Assembly: GCA_964639075.1 (NCBI GenBank)
Contig: CAZXCB010000002.1
Span: 1-45,210, forward strand
Reading direction: 5' to 3'
Origin: JAENVU01 sp964639075
Lineage (GTDB): Bacteria > Actinomycetota > Acidimicrobiia > IMCC26256 > JAENVU01
Length of the DNA: 45,210 nt
In this document: piece by piece, positions 16,901-24,714 of the stretch
Position numbering within the stretch: position 1 is the first letter of the stretch
Layout: every line of letters starts with the position of its first letter
The notes under the pieces: generated by a model
What the model was told of the DNA's origin: nothing
Seen by the model: only the letters and a program-made list of their open reading frames with translations
Databases searched by the model: none
Position numbers and translations under genes: made by a program

Positions 16901-18441
16901 GCGACCCGTACGGCGAGGAGCTGCCCAGCACGCCGCAACGCGACCTCCGTCCTCCGGACTCGCTCCCGCTGGCCAACGAGGCGGAGCTGAGTCGAGTGCG
17001 CGGGATCCGTTGGCCGCAGAACGTCGTGAAGGTCGGATACTTCGCCTACGGCGTGATGGTGGTCCTCGGCCTGGTCTCCGGCGCGTTCATGCTCATCGAC
17101 GCCATCCCGCTGGTCCCGATCCTCGCCTACGTCGCGTACCGGATCGCGCAGCGGTTCGCGCAGCGCGACGACGATCCCGAGGTCGGCCAGATCGTCTACG
17201 CCGCCTTCTGGGCGAAGATGATCGGAGCACTGGTCCGCGCGGCCGTCGTGGCCTGGCAGTACAAGGGTGTGTCCGACGGGACCGAGTACCACCAGTTCGG
17301 CAAGGTGTTCGCGCCGATGTTCCGCTCGTTCGACTTCTCGCAGGCGGGGCCGTGGAGCGGCACCGACTTCATGAAGAACTTCACCGGCGTCGTGTACTCG
17401 TTCACCGGCGCGTCCCAGGTGAGCGGCGCGGTGGTGATGTCGTTCCTCTCGTTCCTGGGTGCGGTGCTGTTCTGGCGGGCGTTCAAGATCGCCGTGCCCA
17501 CCGGAGCCGTCCGCCGCTACGCGCTGCTCGTGCTGTTCCTGCCGTCGATGCTGTACTGGCCGTCGTCGCTGGGCAAGGAAGGCTGGGCGATCTTCTGCCT
17601 CGGGCTCGGCTCCTACGGCGTCGCCAAGGTGTTGACCGGGGGGATCGGCAGCGGGGCAGTCCTCGTCGCGGCCGGGCTCTGGGGTGCCACGATGCTGCGG
17701 CCGCACGTCGCGATCACCATGTTCGTCGGCATCGCGCTGGCCGGTCTCGTGGGTAAGCCGCGCGGCGACGTCGGGAAGTCGTCGTTGCTGCGGATCCTGC
17801 TGTTCGGCGTCCTGCTCGTGGTCGGCGGCTATCTCTCCACGTCCACCGCGGCGTTCTTCGGAGTGCCGGCACTGAACCAGGAGACGGTCAACGAGCAGCT
17901 CGCCAACGCCGAGGGCCGGACTCAGGAGGCGGGATCGGTCTTCACGCCGTACAGCATGTCGAATCCCGCCAACACGCCGTTCGCGTTCGTCACGGTCCTC
18001 TTCCGACCGTTCCCGGTCGAGGCGAGCAGCGCGGTCGCGTTGGTGTCGTCGCTGGAGGGCGTCTTCCTCCTCGTGCTCACGTGGAAGTCGAGGTCGCGGC
18101 TGCGCGCGCTGTTCCGATCCATGCGCCGGCATCCCTACATCGCGTACTGCCTGGGCGTGATGGTGACGCTCATCTACGCCTTCTCCGCGTTCTCGAACTT
18201 CGGAATCCTGTCGCGCCAGCGCACGCAGGCGCTCCCCTTCTTCCTCGCGTTGCTCTGCGGGCCCCCGTGGAAGCGGGAGGGCGCGATCCCGACCGAGGAG
18301 GCGGTCGCGGCCCGTGACGAGGTGATGCCGTCCGCGTACGACCTGACGCCGGTGGATCCGTACCGGGAGGCGCTGGATCCCGGGGCCCACGATCCGTACG
18401 CGGCCCACGACATCGGCGGCGATCCGTACCGCCCGCGGTGA
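16897..18441 (+). CDS. Multispanning membrane protein, putative polysaccharide polymerase/GT-C-like, with DPY-motif tails
   Basis: 514 residues. A ~40-residue cytoplasmic N-terminus (beginning MSDPYGEE) is followed by about ten hydrophobic helices with a large loop near residues 120-170 that contains SDGTEYHQFG, and a conserved-looking YWPSSLGKEGWAIF segment. The C-terminal ~60 residues are hydrophilic and carry three more DPY motifs (VDPYREA, HDPYAAH, GDPYRPR). The size, topology and position behind a Wzz/BY-kinase suggest a Wzy-like polymerase or GT-C transferase. The tyrosines in the tails could be BY-kinase targets (inference). It overlaps both neighbours by 4 nt. I do not recognise a named family. 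Confidence 0.75.
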   Translation: MSDPYGEELPSTPQRDLRPPDSLPLANEAELSRVRGIRWPQNVVKVGYFAYGVMVVLGLVSGAFMLIDAIPLVPILAYVAYRIAQRFAQRDDDPEVGQIVYAAFWAKMIGALVRAAVVAWQYKGVSDGTEYHQFGKVFAPMFRSFDFSQAGPWSGTDFMKNFTGVVYSFTGASQVSGAVVMSFLSFLGAVLFWRAFKIAVPTGAVRRYALLVLFLPSMLYWPSSLGKEGWAIFCLGLGSYGVAKVLTGGIGSGAVLVAAGLWGATMLRPHVAITMFVGIALAGLVGKPRGDVGKSSLLRILLFGVLLVVGGYLSTSTAAFFGVPALNQETVNEQLANAEGRTQEAGSVFTPYSMSNPANTPFAFVTVLFRPFPVEASSAVALVSSLEGVFLLVLTWKSRSRLRALFRSMRRHPYIAYCLGVMVTLIYAFSAFSNFGILSRQRTQALPFFLALLCGPPWKREGAIPTEEAVAARDEVMPSAYDLTPVDPYREALDPGAHDPYAAHDIGGDPYRPR

Positions 18442-19328
18442 GCTCCGTGGGGAGCCCCACGCCGGCGGCCCGGCCCAGCTCCTGGTTCGGCGCCGACGGG
18501 TGGTTCCAGACGTCGACCTTCGCGCTGCTCGACCTCACCGTCGCGGTCCACAGCGATGATGCCGCGCTGCTCGCGCTCGTGGAGGCGCTGTACGCGCCGA
18601 CGCGTACCGATCGGCCCGCCGAGCATGCGTTGTTCCTCGGTCGTGCGCGCGTCGGACGTGGCAACGGGTACTTCGCGGCCGCGGACGGCGGGGTGCTGGT
18701 CCGGACGCCGGCACCGGGTGTCGCGTTCCGTCACCTCGTCTACGAGGCGAACCAGATGGCGATCGACGCCACGACGACGCCGGTCCGGCTGCACGCCGGC
18801 GCGGTCGGGCGCGCCGGCCGATCCGTCGCGCTGGTGGGACCGATGGGCGCGGGCAAGTCGACGCTCGCCGCCGGGCTCGTCCGGCGGGGTTGGGACTACC
18901 TGACCGACGAGGTCGTGGCGATCGACGCCGCGGGACGGGCCCGTCCCTACGCGAAGCCGTGTTCGCTCGGCGAGGCGCCGGCGGCGCTGGCCCTCGACCG
19001 GTGGACGCCTCCGGTCCGCTCGGCCGGGTACCTCGCGGGCGGGGGGCTCGTGCCCGCCCCGGTACTCGGCACCGTCGCCGAGGCGCCGGTCGGGCTGGGC
19101 GCGGTGGTCCTGCCCACCTACCGTCGGGAGGCCGAGACCTCGATCACCGAGATCGCTCCCGCCGACGCGCTGGTCGACATCGGTGCGCACGCGTTCGGGC
19201 TCTCGGCCGCCGGGGCACTCGCGGCGCTGCACGCCGCCGTCGGATCCGTCCCCTGCTTCCGGCTGACGAGTGGCGGACGGGACGCGGCATGCGACGCGAT
19301 CGAGTCCGTGGCGGCGGTGCGGTCGTGA
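18438..19328 (+). CDS. HPr-kinase-like P-loop kinase (HprK-related)
   Basis: 296 residues. The HPr-kinase-type core reads RLHAGAVGRAGR, then VALVGPMGAGKSTLAAGLV (P-loop at 134-142), then a GWDYLTDEVVAID segment with the acidic pair at 157-158, where HPr kinases have their catalytic and Mg-binding acids. Relatives phosphorylate serine in HPr or, in some lasso-peptide clusters, in a peptide. No HPr gene is visible in the window, so a dedicated peptide or protein substrate is more likely. GTG start; 4-nt overlaps on both sides. It is homologous along most of its length to the C-terminal part of the next gene, which lacks the P-loop. Confidence 0.85.
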   Translation: MSSVGSPTPAARPSSWFGADGWFQTSTFALLDLTVAVHSDDAALLALVEALYAPTRTDRPAEHALFLGRARVGRGNGYFAAADGGVLVRTPAPGVAFRHLVYEANQMAIDATTTPVRLHAGAVGRAGRSVALVGPMGAGKSTLAAGLVRRGWDYLTDEVVAIDAAGRARPYAKPCSLGEAPAALALDRWTPPVRSAGYLAGGGLVPAPVLGTVAEAPVGLGAVVLPTYRREAETSITEIAPADALVDIGAHAFGLSAAGALAALHAAVGSVPCFRLTSGGRDAACDAIESVAAVRS

Positions 19329-20416
19329 GCGCACCGGCGCCACCGGCCGCGCGCCGCCCGGTCGCGCTCGGTCGGGACGAGGCGGTCGCGGTCGACGGCG
19401 AGGTCGTGGTGTGGCGTGAGCACGGGATCCACCGCCTCAATCCGACCGCCGCACTGGTCTGGGAACGCTGCGACGGCGTGACCGACCTGGACTCCCTCGC
19501 GGGCGAGCTCGCCGCGTCGTTCGACGTCGGGTTCGAGACGGTGCGCGACGACGTCCTGCGTACGGTCGACGAGCTCACGAGCCGCGGACTCGTGACCGAG
19601 ACCGTCGAGCCGGTCACGATCCCGATGATCGAGCCGCCGATCCAGTGCACCGGTTGCGGCGACGGGCCGCCGTTCGGCGCTCGAGTCCTGGTCGCGGTCG
19701 ACGACGGATTGTTGGCGATCGGAGCCGACTCCGAGCTCGCGCCCGAGCTGGCGGCCGCCTTCGGCGGTTCGGCCATGGGAGTGATCGATGCCGGCCGCAC
19801 CTCGTACGGCATCGTCGTGCCGGTGGCCGCTGCCGGATCGCGCCACGACGTCACGCGGCTCTACCGCGGTCCCGATCTGCTGGCGCGCAGCCGCCATCCC
19901 GAGCCCGTGGCGGACGCGCTGATCGCCCAGGTCGGAGCCCATGCCCTCCCCGCCGGCTGGGTGCTGCTCGACGCGGTCGCGGTCGGGCGCGACGGTCGGG
20001 TCGTCCTCGTGCCACCGCCCGCGAACCGGGTCGCGTTCGAGCGGTCGGCAGCGCGACGTGGCCTCGCGACCGCACCCGGCACCGCCGTCGTGGCGCGCCG
20101 CGACGGGCGCACCGTGAAGACGGGGGCGCCGTGGCTCGGCGTCGACCGCGAGCGGCTGGCCCGGGCGCTGCGCGACCGGGCGCACATCGGATCCGCGCCG
20201 CCCGCGCTGGCGCCGGGTGAGCACGAGATCGCGGCGCTCGCGGCGTCGGCGCCCTCGGTGGCTACCGCGTTCGGTGAGCTCGCGCCGGCCAGCTCCTTCT
20301 CGGTGGGCGATGGTCCGCTGCGGCTCGTCCACGACCTCGGCGGATCGGTGCCCGTCGTCGCGGCCGACGATCTGGACGAGATCAGCCGCCTGACGGGTGC
20401 GTCGCCGGTGGCGTGA
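19325..20416 (+). CDS. PqqD domain fused to a degenerate HPr-kinase-like domain
   Basis: 363 residues from a GTG overlapping the kinase stop by 4 nt. Residues ~12-95 form a PqqD-like domain (HRLNPTAALVWERCDG, then DSLAGELAASFDVGFETV, then VDELTSRGL). A linker with CTGC (108-111) follows. Residues ~118-360 parallel the neighbouring HprK-like kinase: DGLLAIGADSELAPELAAAF matches LTVAVHSDDAALLALVEAL, and LLDAVAVGRDGRVVLVPPP (214-232) matches RLHAGAVGRAGRSVALVGP. The P-loop, however, is replaced by PPPANRVAF and the acidic DE is absent. I read it as a peptide-binding adaptor with a pseudokinase half. The last 35 bp overlap the convergent GT-C gene. Confidence 0.72.
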   Translation: MSAPAPPAARRPVALGRDEAVAVDGEVVVWREHGIHRLNPTAALVWERCDGVTDLDSLAGELAASFDVGFETVRDDVLRTVDELTSRGLVTETVEPVTIPMIEPPIQCTGCGDGPPFGARVLVAVDDGLLAIGADSELAPELAAAFGGSAMGVIDAGRTSYGIVVPVAAAGSRHDVTRLYRGPDLLARSRHPEPVADALIAQVGAHALPAGWVLLDAVAVGRDGRVVLVPPPANRVAFERSAARRGLATAPGTAVVARRDGRTVKTGAPWLGVDRERLARALRDRAHIGSAPPALAPGEHEIAALAASAPSVATAFGELAPASSFSVGDGPLRLVHDLGGSVPVVAADDLDEISRLTGASPVA

Positions 20417-22175
20417 AGCCTCCACGGCACGGCTTGTCGTTGCGCACCGCGACGATCGGCTCGGCGGAGTGCCCGAGACCGTGGACGACGTCGCGCGCGA
20501 TCGCCGCGCGCGACTTCACCCGGCCCGGATTGATCACCACGTCGATGCAGAACGGTGCCAGGTAGCGCGCTCGGAGCTTGATCCGCTCGGCCACCGTGTC
20601 GCCCTGCGGTGGTCCGACCTTCTGGTGCCAGGAGATCCATTCGAACCCGCCGTAGATGCGCGTCGGCGCCCAGCCTTGGCGGGCGACCGCCCGGTCGAGT
20701 CGCCAGCGGGTGCCGTCGAAGGAAGCGGAGTCGGTGGCGTACGCGAGCCCGATTCCCCCGAGCACCACGAGCGCGAGCGCCGTCGCGACCGTGTACCGAC
20801 CGGCGCGGCGGCGACGCGCGGACGTCGGTGGCTGCAGGCCGGCGTCGGCGACGGGTTCGGCCCTCCGCACGAGGAGGAGACCGACGAGCGGCAGCACGGG
20901 AAGGACGTAGCGGTCGAACACCGGGAGCTCGGTGGCGATCGCGAACGCGTACGCGACCGAGAAGCCGAGCGTGCTGAGCGCGAGGACCGCGGTCACCGGG
21001 TCGTGCGGAACGAGATCCCGCCGGCGCACGCGGCGTCCCGTCTCGACGAGCGCGGGGACGACGGCGATCGCGATGAGCACCGCCCCCAGCGATCCGAGCA
21101 CGGCCATGAGGCGGAACACGGACTCGGGGACCACGGGAGCACGCGGTCCGGTGAGCACGTCGCGTGAGAGCACGCCGTACTGATCGACGTAGTTCCCGAC
21201 GAACGGGATCTCGGGGACTCGCAAGTACGAGACCGCCATCCAGAGCGTGGTCCCCGCGCCGACGACCGTGGTGAGGGGCGGGCTCCGCCGCCAGGCGTCA
21301 CGCACGATGTCGGAGGGTCGCGCGAAGAGCACCACCGGGGCGAGCAGCAGCCCGACGAGGCGCGCGAAGCCGCCGACGCGGACCGTGAGGTTCGCGACGA
21401 GGCCCGACGTGACCGGGCTCGGAGCCAGGCTCAGGGCGTCAGGGAGTGAGAGCCACCACGCGAACAGCGCCGTCGTGGCCAGCACGAGCACGACGGTCAC
21501 GAGCGCGAGCTTGGAAGCGTGGGCGCGTGGGCCGCGCCGCACCGCGGTGACGAGCGTGACGATCACCACCGCGAGTACCGGGATCGCCTCGTACTGGCGG
21601 ATCGAGATCGCGAGGAACCCGACCGCCACGACGCCGGCGTACGCGCCGACCGAGATCGTCGGCGCACGCAACGTGCGGAACGCGAGCGCGAGGAACACGC
21701 ACTGCACCGCGAACGCGGGAACGTCGGTCATGAACGTGGCCGCCAGCGGCGACCAGAGAGGCCCGATCGCGATGGTGAGCGCGAGGACCATCGCCGCCCG
21801 TCGGTGCCGACGCTCGGTGCCCTGCACGAGTGCCACCAGCCCGCCGAAGCCGAGGAACGCGGTGGCGATGTGGACCGCGGTGATCGATCGCGGTGCGACG
21901 AGCGCGACCGGCGCGGCGAGGGCGAGCTGGCCGACCAGCGTCATCGACACCCAGTTGTTGAATCCGAGGACTCCGTGGTCGACGAGACGGAACAGCGTCA
22001 GCAGGTAGGACCAGTCGTCACTGCGGGGGATCGAGAGCGCGTCGTAGTGCGCGGCCACGGCGATCGGCGCGACGACCGCGACCGCGAAGAGAACGGCGTA
22101 GCCGGCGAGCCCGGGGACACGTGGACCGGGCGCGACGTCCGTGATCGGAGCGGCTCGCGCGGTGCCGGGGGTCAG
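20382..22175 (-). CDS. GT-C-like (ArnT/PMT superfamily) membrane protein, probable CTG start
   Basis: About 597 residues with some 12 hydrophobic helices and the acidic pair PRSDDWSYL after TM1, as in its paralog at 11497-13203. C-terminal blocks (ATDSASFDGTRW, IYGGFEWISW) are also shared. It likely transfers a polyprenyl-linked sugar outside the membrane. Start choice: no ATG, GTG or TTG exists in frame before TM1. A CTG at 22175 forms a CTGA overlap with the upstream dehydrogenase stop, exactly like the other overlaps here; the first GTG would delete TM1. The 3' end overlaps the convergent PqqD-fusion gene by 35 bp. Confidence 0.83.
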   Translation of the reverse strand: MTPGTARAAPITDVAPGPRVPGLAGYAVLFAVAVVAPIAVAAHYDALSIPRSDDWSYLLTLFRLVDHGVLGFNNWVSMTLVGQLALAAPVALVAPRSITAVHIATAFLGFGGLVALVQGTERRHRRAAMVLALTIAIGPLWSPLAATFMTDVPAFAVQCVFLALAFRTLRAPTISVGAYAGVVAVGFLAISIRQYEAIPVLAVVIVTLVTAVRRGPRAHASKLALVTVVLVLATTALFAWWLSLPDALSLAPSPVTSGLVANLTVRVGGFARLVGLLLAPVVLFARPSDIVRDAWRRSPPLTTVVGAGTTLWMAVSYLRVPEIPFVGNYVDQYGVLSRDVLTGPRAPVVPESVFRLMAVLGSLGAVLIAIAVVPALVETGRRVRRRDLVPHDPVTAVLALSTLGFSVAYAFAIATELPVFDRYVLPVLPLVGLLLVRRAEPVADAGLQPPTSARRRRAGRYTVATALALVVLGGIGLAYATDSASFDGTRWRLDRAVARQGWAPTRIYGGFEWISWHQKVGPPQGDTVAERIKLRARYLAPFCIDVVINPGRVKSRAAIARDVVHGLGHSAEPIVAVRNDKPCRGGFTPPATHPSGG

Positions 22176-23467
22176 AGGACCTCGCCCGTGAAGGCGGTAC
22201 CCCGCATCCGGCCCTTCGTGTCGAACACGAGTGGGGCGTGGGCGCCGATCGTCTCCGGGTCGAACTCGGGATGATCGACGAGGACCACCGCGAGGTCGCA
22301 GTCGGCCAGCGCTGCCGTTCCGAATTCGACGAGCTCGCACGGCGCCATGGTCGAAGCCGATGCCGACACGTAGGGATCCGCCGCGCACACGCGCGCGCCG
22401 AGCGCGGCCAGGCGCTCGGCGACGATCACCGACGGCGACTCGCGCCAGTCCGACGTGCCGGCCTTGTACGCGAGACCGAGCAGCAGGATCCGCGTGCCGT
22501 TGACGGCACGCTGGTGGCGGTTGAGCAGTGCGGTGACGCGCGCGACGACGTAGTCGGGCATGTGCTCGTTGACGTCGTTGGCGAGCTCGACGAAGCGGAA
22601 GGCGTGGCCCGACTGCCGGCGAACCCGCCACGACAGGTACGACGGGTCGATCGGGAGGCAGTGCCCACCCACGCCGGGTCCGGGGGTGAAGCGCATGTAC
22701 CCGAACGGCTTGCTCGAGGCGGCGTCGATCGCGGACCAGATGTCGACGCCGAGATCCCCGGCGAACATCGCGAGCTCGTTGACCAGGGCGATGTTCACGT
22801 GGCGGAACGTGTTCTCGAGCAGCTTCACCAGCTCGGCCTCGGCGGTGGAGCCGACCGGCACCACCTTGTCGACGAGCGCGCCGTAGAAGGCCTCGACCGC
22901 GCGGCACGAGGCCGCGTCGATGCCCGAGACGACCTTGGGCGTGTTCTCGAACGACCACCGGGCGTTGCCCGGATCGATGCGCTCGGGGGAGTACCCGAGC
23001 AGGAAGTCGCGTCCCCCGACGAGTCCCGACTCCTCGAGGATCGGGCGGACCAGCTCCTCGGTGGTGCCGGGGTAGGTGGTCGACTCGAGCACGACGAGGG
23101 CACCGCGCGACAGCGCGCCTGCCAGAGCTCGCGTCGCCGACTCGACGTAGGTGAGGTCGGGCGCGCCCTCGCGCAGCGGCGTCGGGACCGAGATGATCGC
23201 CACGTCGAAGCCCGCAAGGTCCGCCGCGTCGTCCGAGGCCGTGTACCCGCGTTGGATCGCGGCGGCGAGACGTTCGTCAGAGACGTCCTCGACGAACGAT
23301 CGACCGGATCGCAGCGCCTGCACCCGCCGGTGGTCGAGCTCGTAGCCGACGACGGCGAAGCCCACCTCGCTGGCTCGCATCGCGACCGGGAGGCCGACGT
23401 AGCCCTGCCCGACGACGACGACGCGGGCAGTCCGGTCGTCGAGGCGACCGAGGACGTCGCCGGTCAT
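22172..23467 (-). CDS. UDP-N-acetylglucosamine 6-dehydrogenase-type nucleotide-sugar dehydrogenase (WbpA-like)
   Basis: 431 residues of the UDP-sugar dehydrogenase family, which oxidise C6 of a UDP-sugar to the uronic acid with two NAD+. The N-terminal Rossmann motif is VVVVGQGYVGLP (residues 16-27). STTYPGTTEEL (130-139) and the LLGYSPERIDPG segment follow. The catalytic Cys270 sits in GVGGHCLPIDPSYLSW, the form of UDP-GlcNAc dehydrogenases (WbpA) rather than the GFGGSCFPKD form of UDP-glucose dehydrogenases. A LAYKAGTSDWRESPS segment marks the C-terminal domain. ATG at 23467 overlaps the upstream gene's stop (ATGA). It would supply an acidic amino-sugar for the polymer. Confidence 0.92.
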   Translation of the reverse strand: MTGDVLGRLDDRTARVVVVGQGYVGLPVAMRASEVGFAVVGYELDHRRVQALRSGRSFVEDVSDERLAAAIQRGYTASDDAADLAGFDVAIISVPTPLREGAPDLTYVESATRALAGALSRGALVVLESTTYPGTTEELVRPILEESGLVGGRDFLLGYSPERIDPGNARWSFENTPKVVSGIDAASCRAVEAFYGALVDKVVPVGSTAEAELVKLLENTFRHVNIALVNELAMFAGDLGVDIWSAIDAASSKPFGYMRFTPGPGVGGHCLPIDPSYLSWRVRRQSGHAFRFVELANDVNEHMPDYVVARVTALLNRHQRAVNGTRILLLGLAYKAGTSDWRESPSVIVAERLAALGARVCAADPYVSASASTMAPCELVEFGTAALADCDLAVVLVDHPEFDPETIGAHAPLVFDTKGRMRGTAFTGEVL

Positions 23468-24369
23468 CGGGGACAGCAGTAGATGAGGTACAGCGAGTCG
23501 AAGCAACGTCCGTTGCCGTGATCGCCGGTCTTCTTCGAAGGGCGCCCGTCGGAGCCGATCGTGGGGCCCGACGAGCCGTCGGTGCCGATCGAGTCGCTCG
23601 AGGTCCCGTCGGAACCGACCGCCGTGCTCGCCGCGGGCGCGGCCGTGCTCGGTCCGACGGGCTGGGTGCCGAGGGCGCCGGCGCTGTCGAGCGCGCCGGC
23701 GCTGCCGACCGCCGGCGCGAGCGTGGTGGTGGTGGTCGTCGTGGTGGACGTCGTGCTCGCGGCGCGGGGGGCTCCGACGCTCGGACCGGCCACCGACTCC
23801 GCCGCGATGCCGTCGTCGCAGCTGGTGTCGTCGGCGCGGCGGAGTCCGTCGTCGGGCGCGCAGGCCACGCGCGGGCACGGGAAGATCAGCCGGCGCCCGA
23901 CCGCGACCGCGATCGGCGGGTCCGGGTCGACGAACGCCTCGGCGAAGTCGGTCTCGCCCTTGCGGGCGAACCCCAGCACCATCCGACACTGGCGTCCGGC
24001 GGCGTTCGGCCCGGTGACCTCGGGGAGCAGCACCGCGGCTTCCTCGTCGCTGACCGCGGTGAGCTGCGGCTTGATCGCCGGGAACTGCACGGTGACACCC
24101 GAGTTGTCGCGGAACCAGCGCCGGATCGCCGGGGGTGTCGTGTGGTACTGGATCCGCGCCGGCGCCGGCAGGACGTGGCCCGCCGGGTTGATCACGACCA
24201 TGTAGAAGTTCTGGCACGGGCGCTCCGTGCCGTTCGCGGTGGTGGCGTACGCCGCCGTCGTCCGGATGACGGGAGCGGCCCAGACGAGACCACCCACAAT
24301 CGCGCCGCGCGTGACCAACTGGCGACGGGTGAGACCGCGCGCGTCAGTCGTCTCTTGGTCGGCGGGCAT
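23464..24369 (-). CDS. Tat-exported protein with Thr-rich linker, function unknown
   Basis: 301 residues, not recognised. The N-terminus has a twin-arginine signal: LTRRQLV at residues 13-19, a hydrophobic stretch to ~35, and a likely cleavage after AYA (42). A folded region of about 150 residues (including CRMVLGFARKGETDF and IFPCPRVAC) is followed by a Thr run and a Ser/Thr/Ala/Gly-rich segment with repeated VGSDG/IGSDG-like units, and a short Cys-rich end (RCFDSLYLIYCCPR). The C-terminus thus looks like a flexible, possibly glycosylated stalk with a disulfide-capable tip. First gene of an operon with the UDP-sugar dehydrogenase and a GT-C protein. It could be an acceptor protein or a structural partner of the polysaccharide. 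Confidence 0.78.
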   Translation of the reverse strand: MPADQETTDARGLTRRQLVTRGAIVGGLVWAAPVIRTTAAYATTANGTERPCQNFYMVVINPAGHVLPAPARIQYHTTPPAIRRWFRDNSGVTVQFPAIKPQLTAVSDEEAAVLLPEVTGPNAAGRQCRMVLGFARKGETDFAEAFVDPDPPIAVAVGRRLIFPCPRVACAPDDGLRRADDTSCDDGIAAESVAGPSVGAPRAASTTSTTTTTTTTLAPAVGSAGALDSAGALGTQPVGPSTAAPAASTAVGSDGTSSDSIGTDGSSGPTIGSDGRPSKKTGDHGNGRCFDSLYLIYCCPR

Positions 24370-24714
24370 GTTGGTGGCGTTCCCCCAGCTCGCGAGCGCG
24401 GTGTCCGGATGGCCGCGAGCGACTCCGGTCCACCCGACGGATCGAGCGGATGAAGGCGCTTCCGAACCAAAAAAAGCCTACGAACCATACCATTGCGCCA
24501 AAGCCGGCCGCCACGGCCGGAAGCACCAGTCGAGTCGCAAGGCGCGGTCGTCACCCGCCGGGCGGGAGGTCGGGCCGAGTCCGGAGCGCGGTCCGGGGTT
24601 GGGCCGGATGACCCAACGACCCCGGATCGGACGCCCGCTCGACCCCGGAGAGTGGTCGCACGGTGCTTCGACGTCACCGCTACAGTGTCCGCCCCAGCTC
24701 CTCGTGGCCCCACG
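24370..24714. promoter_or_regulatory. Divergent intergenic region between the Tat-protein operon and a glycosyltransferase
   Basis: A 345-bp non-coding stretch. Its least GC-rich part is 24463-24500, with an A7 run (T7 on the minus strand) flanked by GAACCA direct repeats (CCGAACCA and ACGAACCA). A TACAGT box at 24681-24686 is a candidate -10 element for the plus-strand gene at 24715 (about 28 nt from box to start). No terminator-like stem and no convincing -35 element were seen. Confidence 0.4.

Noticed and set aside
23705..23760. GTG/GTC-rich microsatellite-like run
   Set aside because: It encodes the Thr run of the Tat-exported protein and needs no other explanation.
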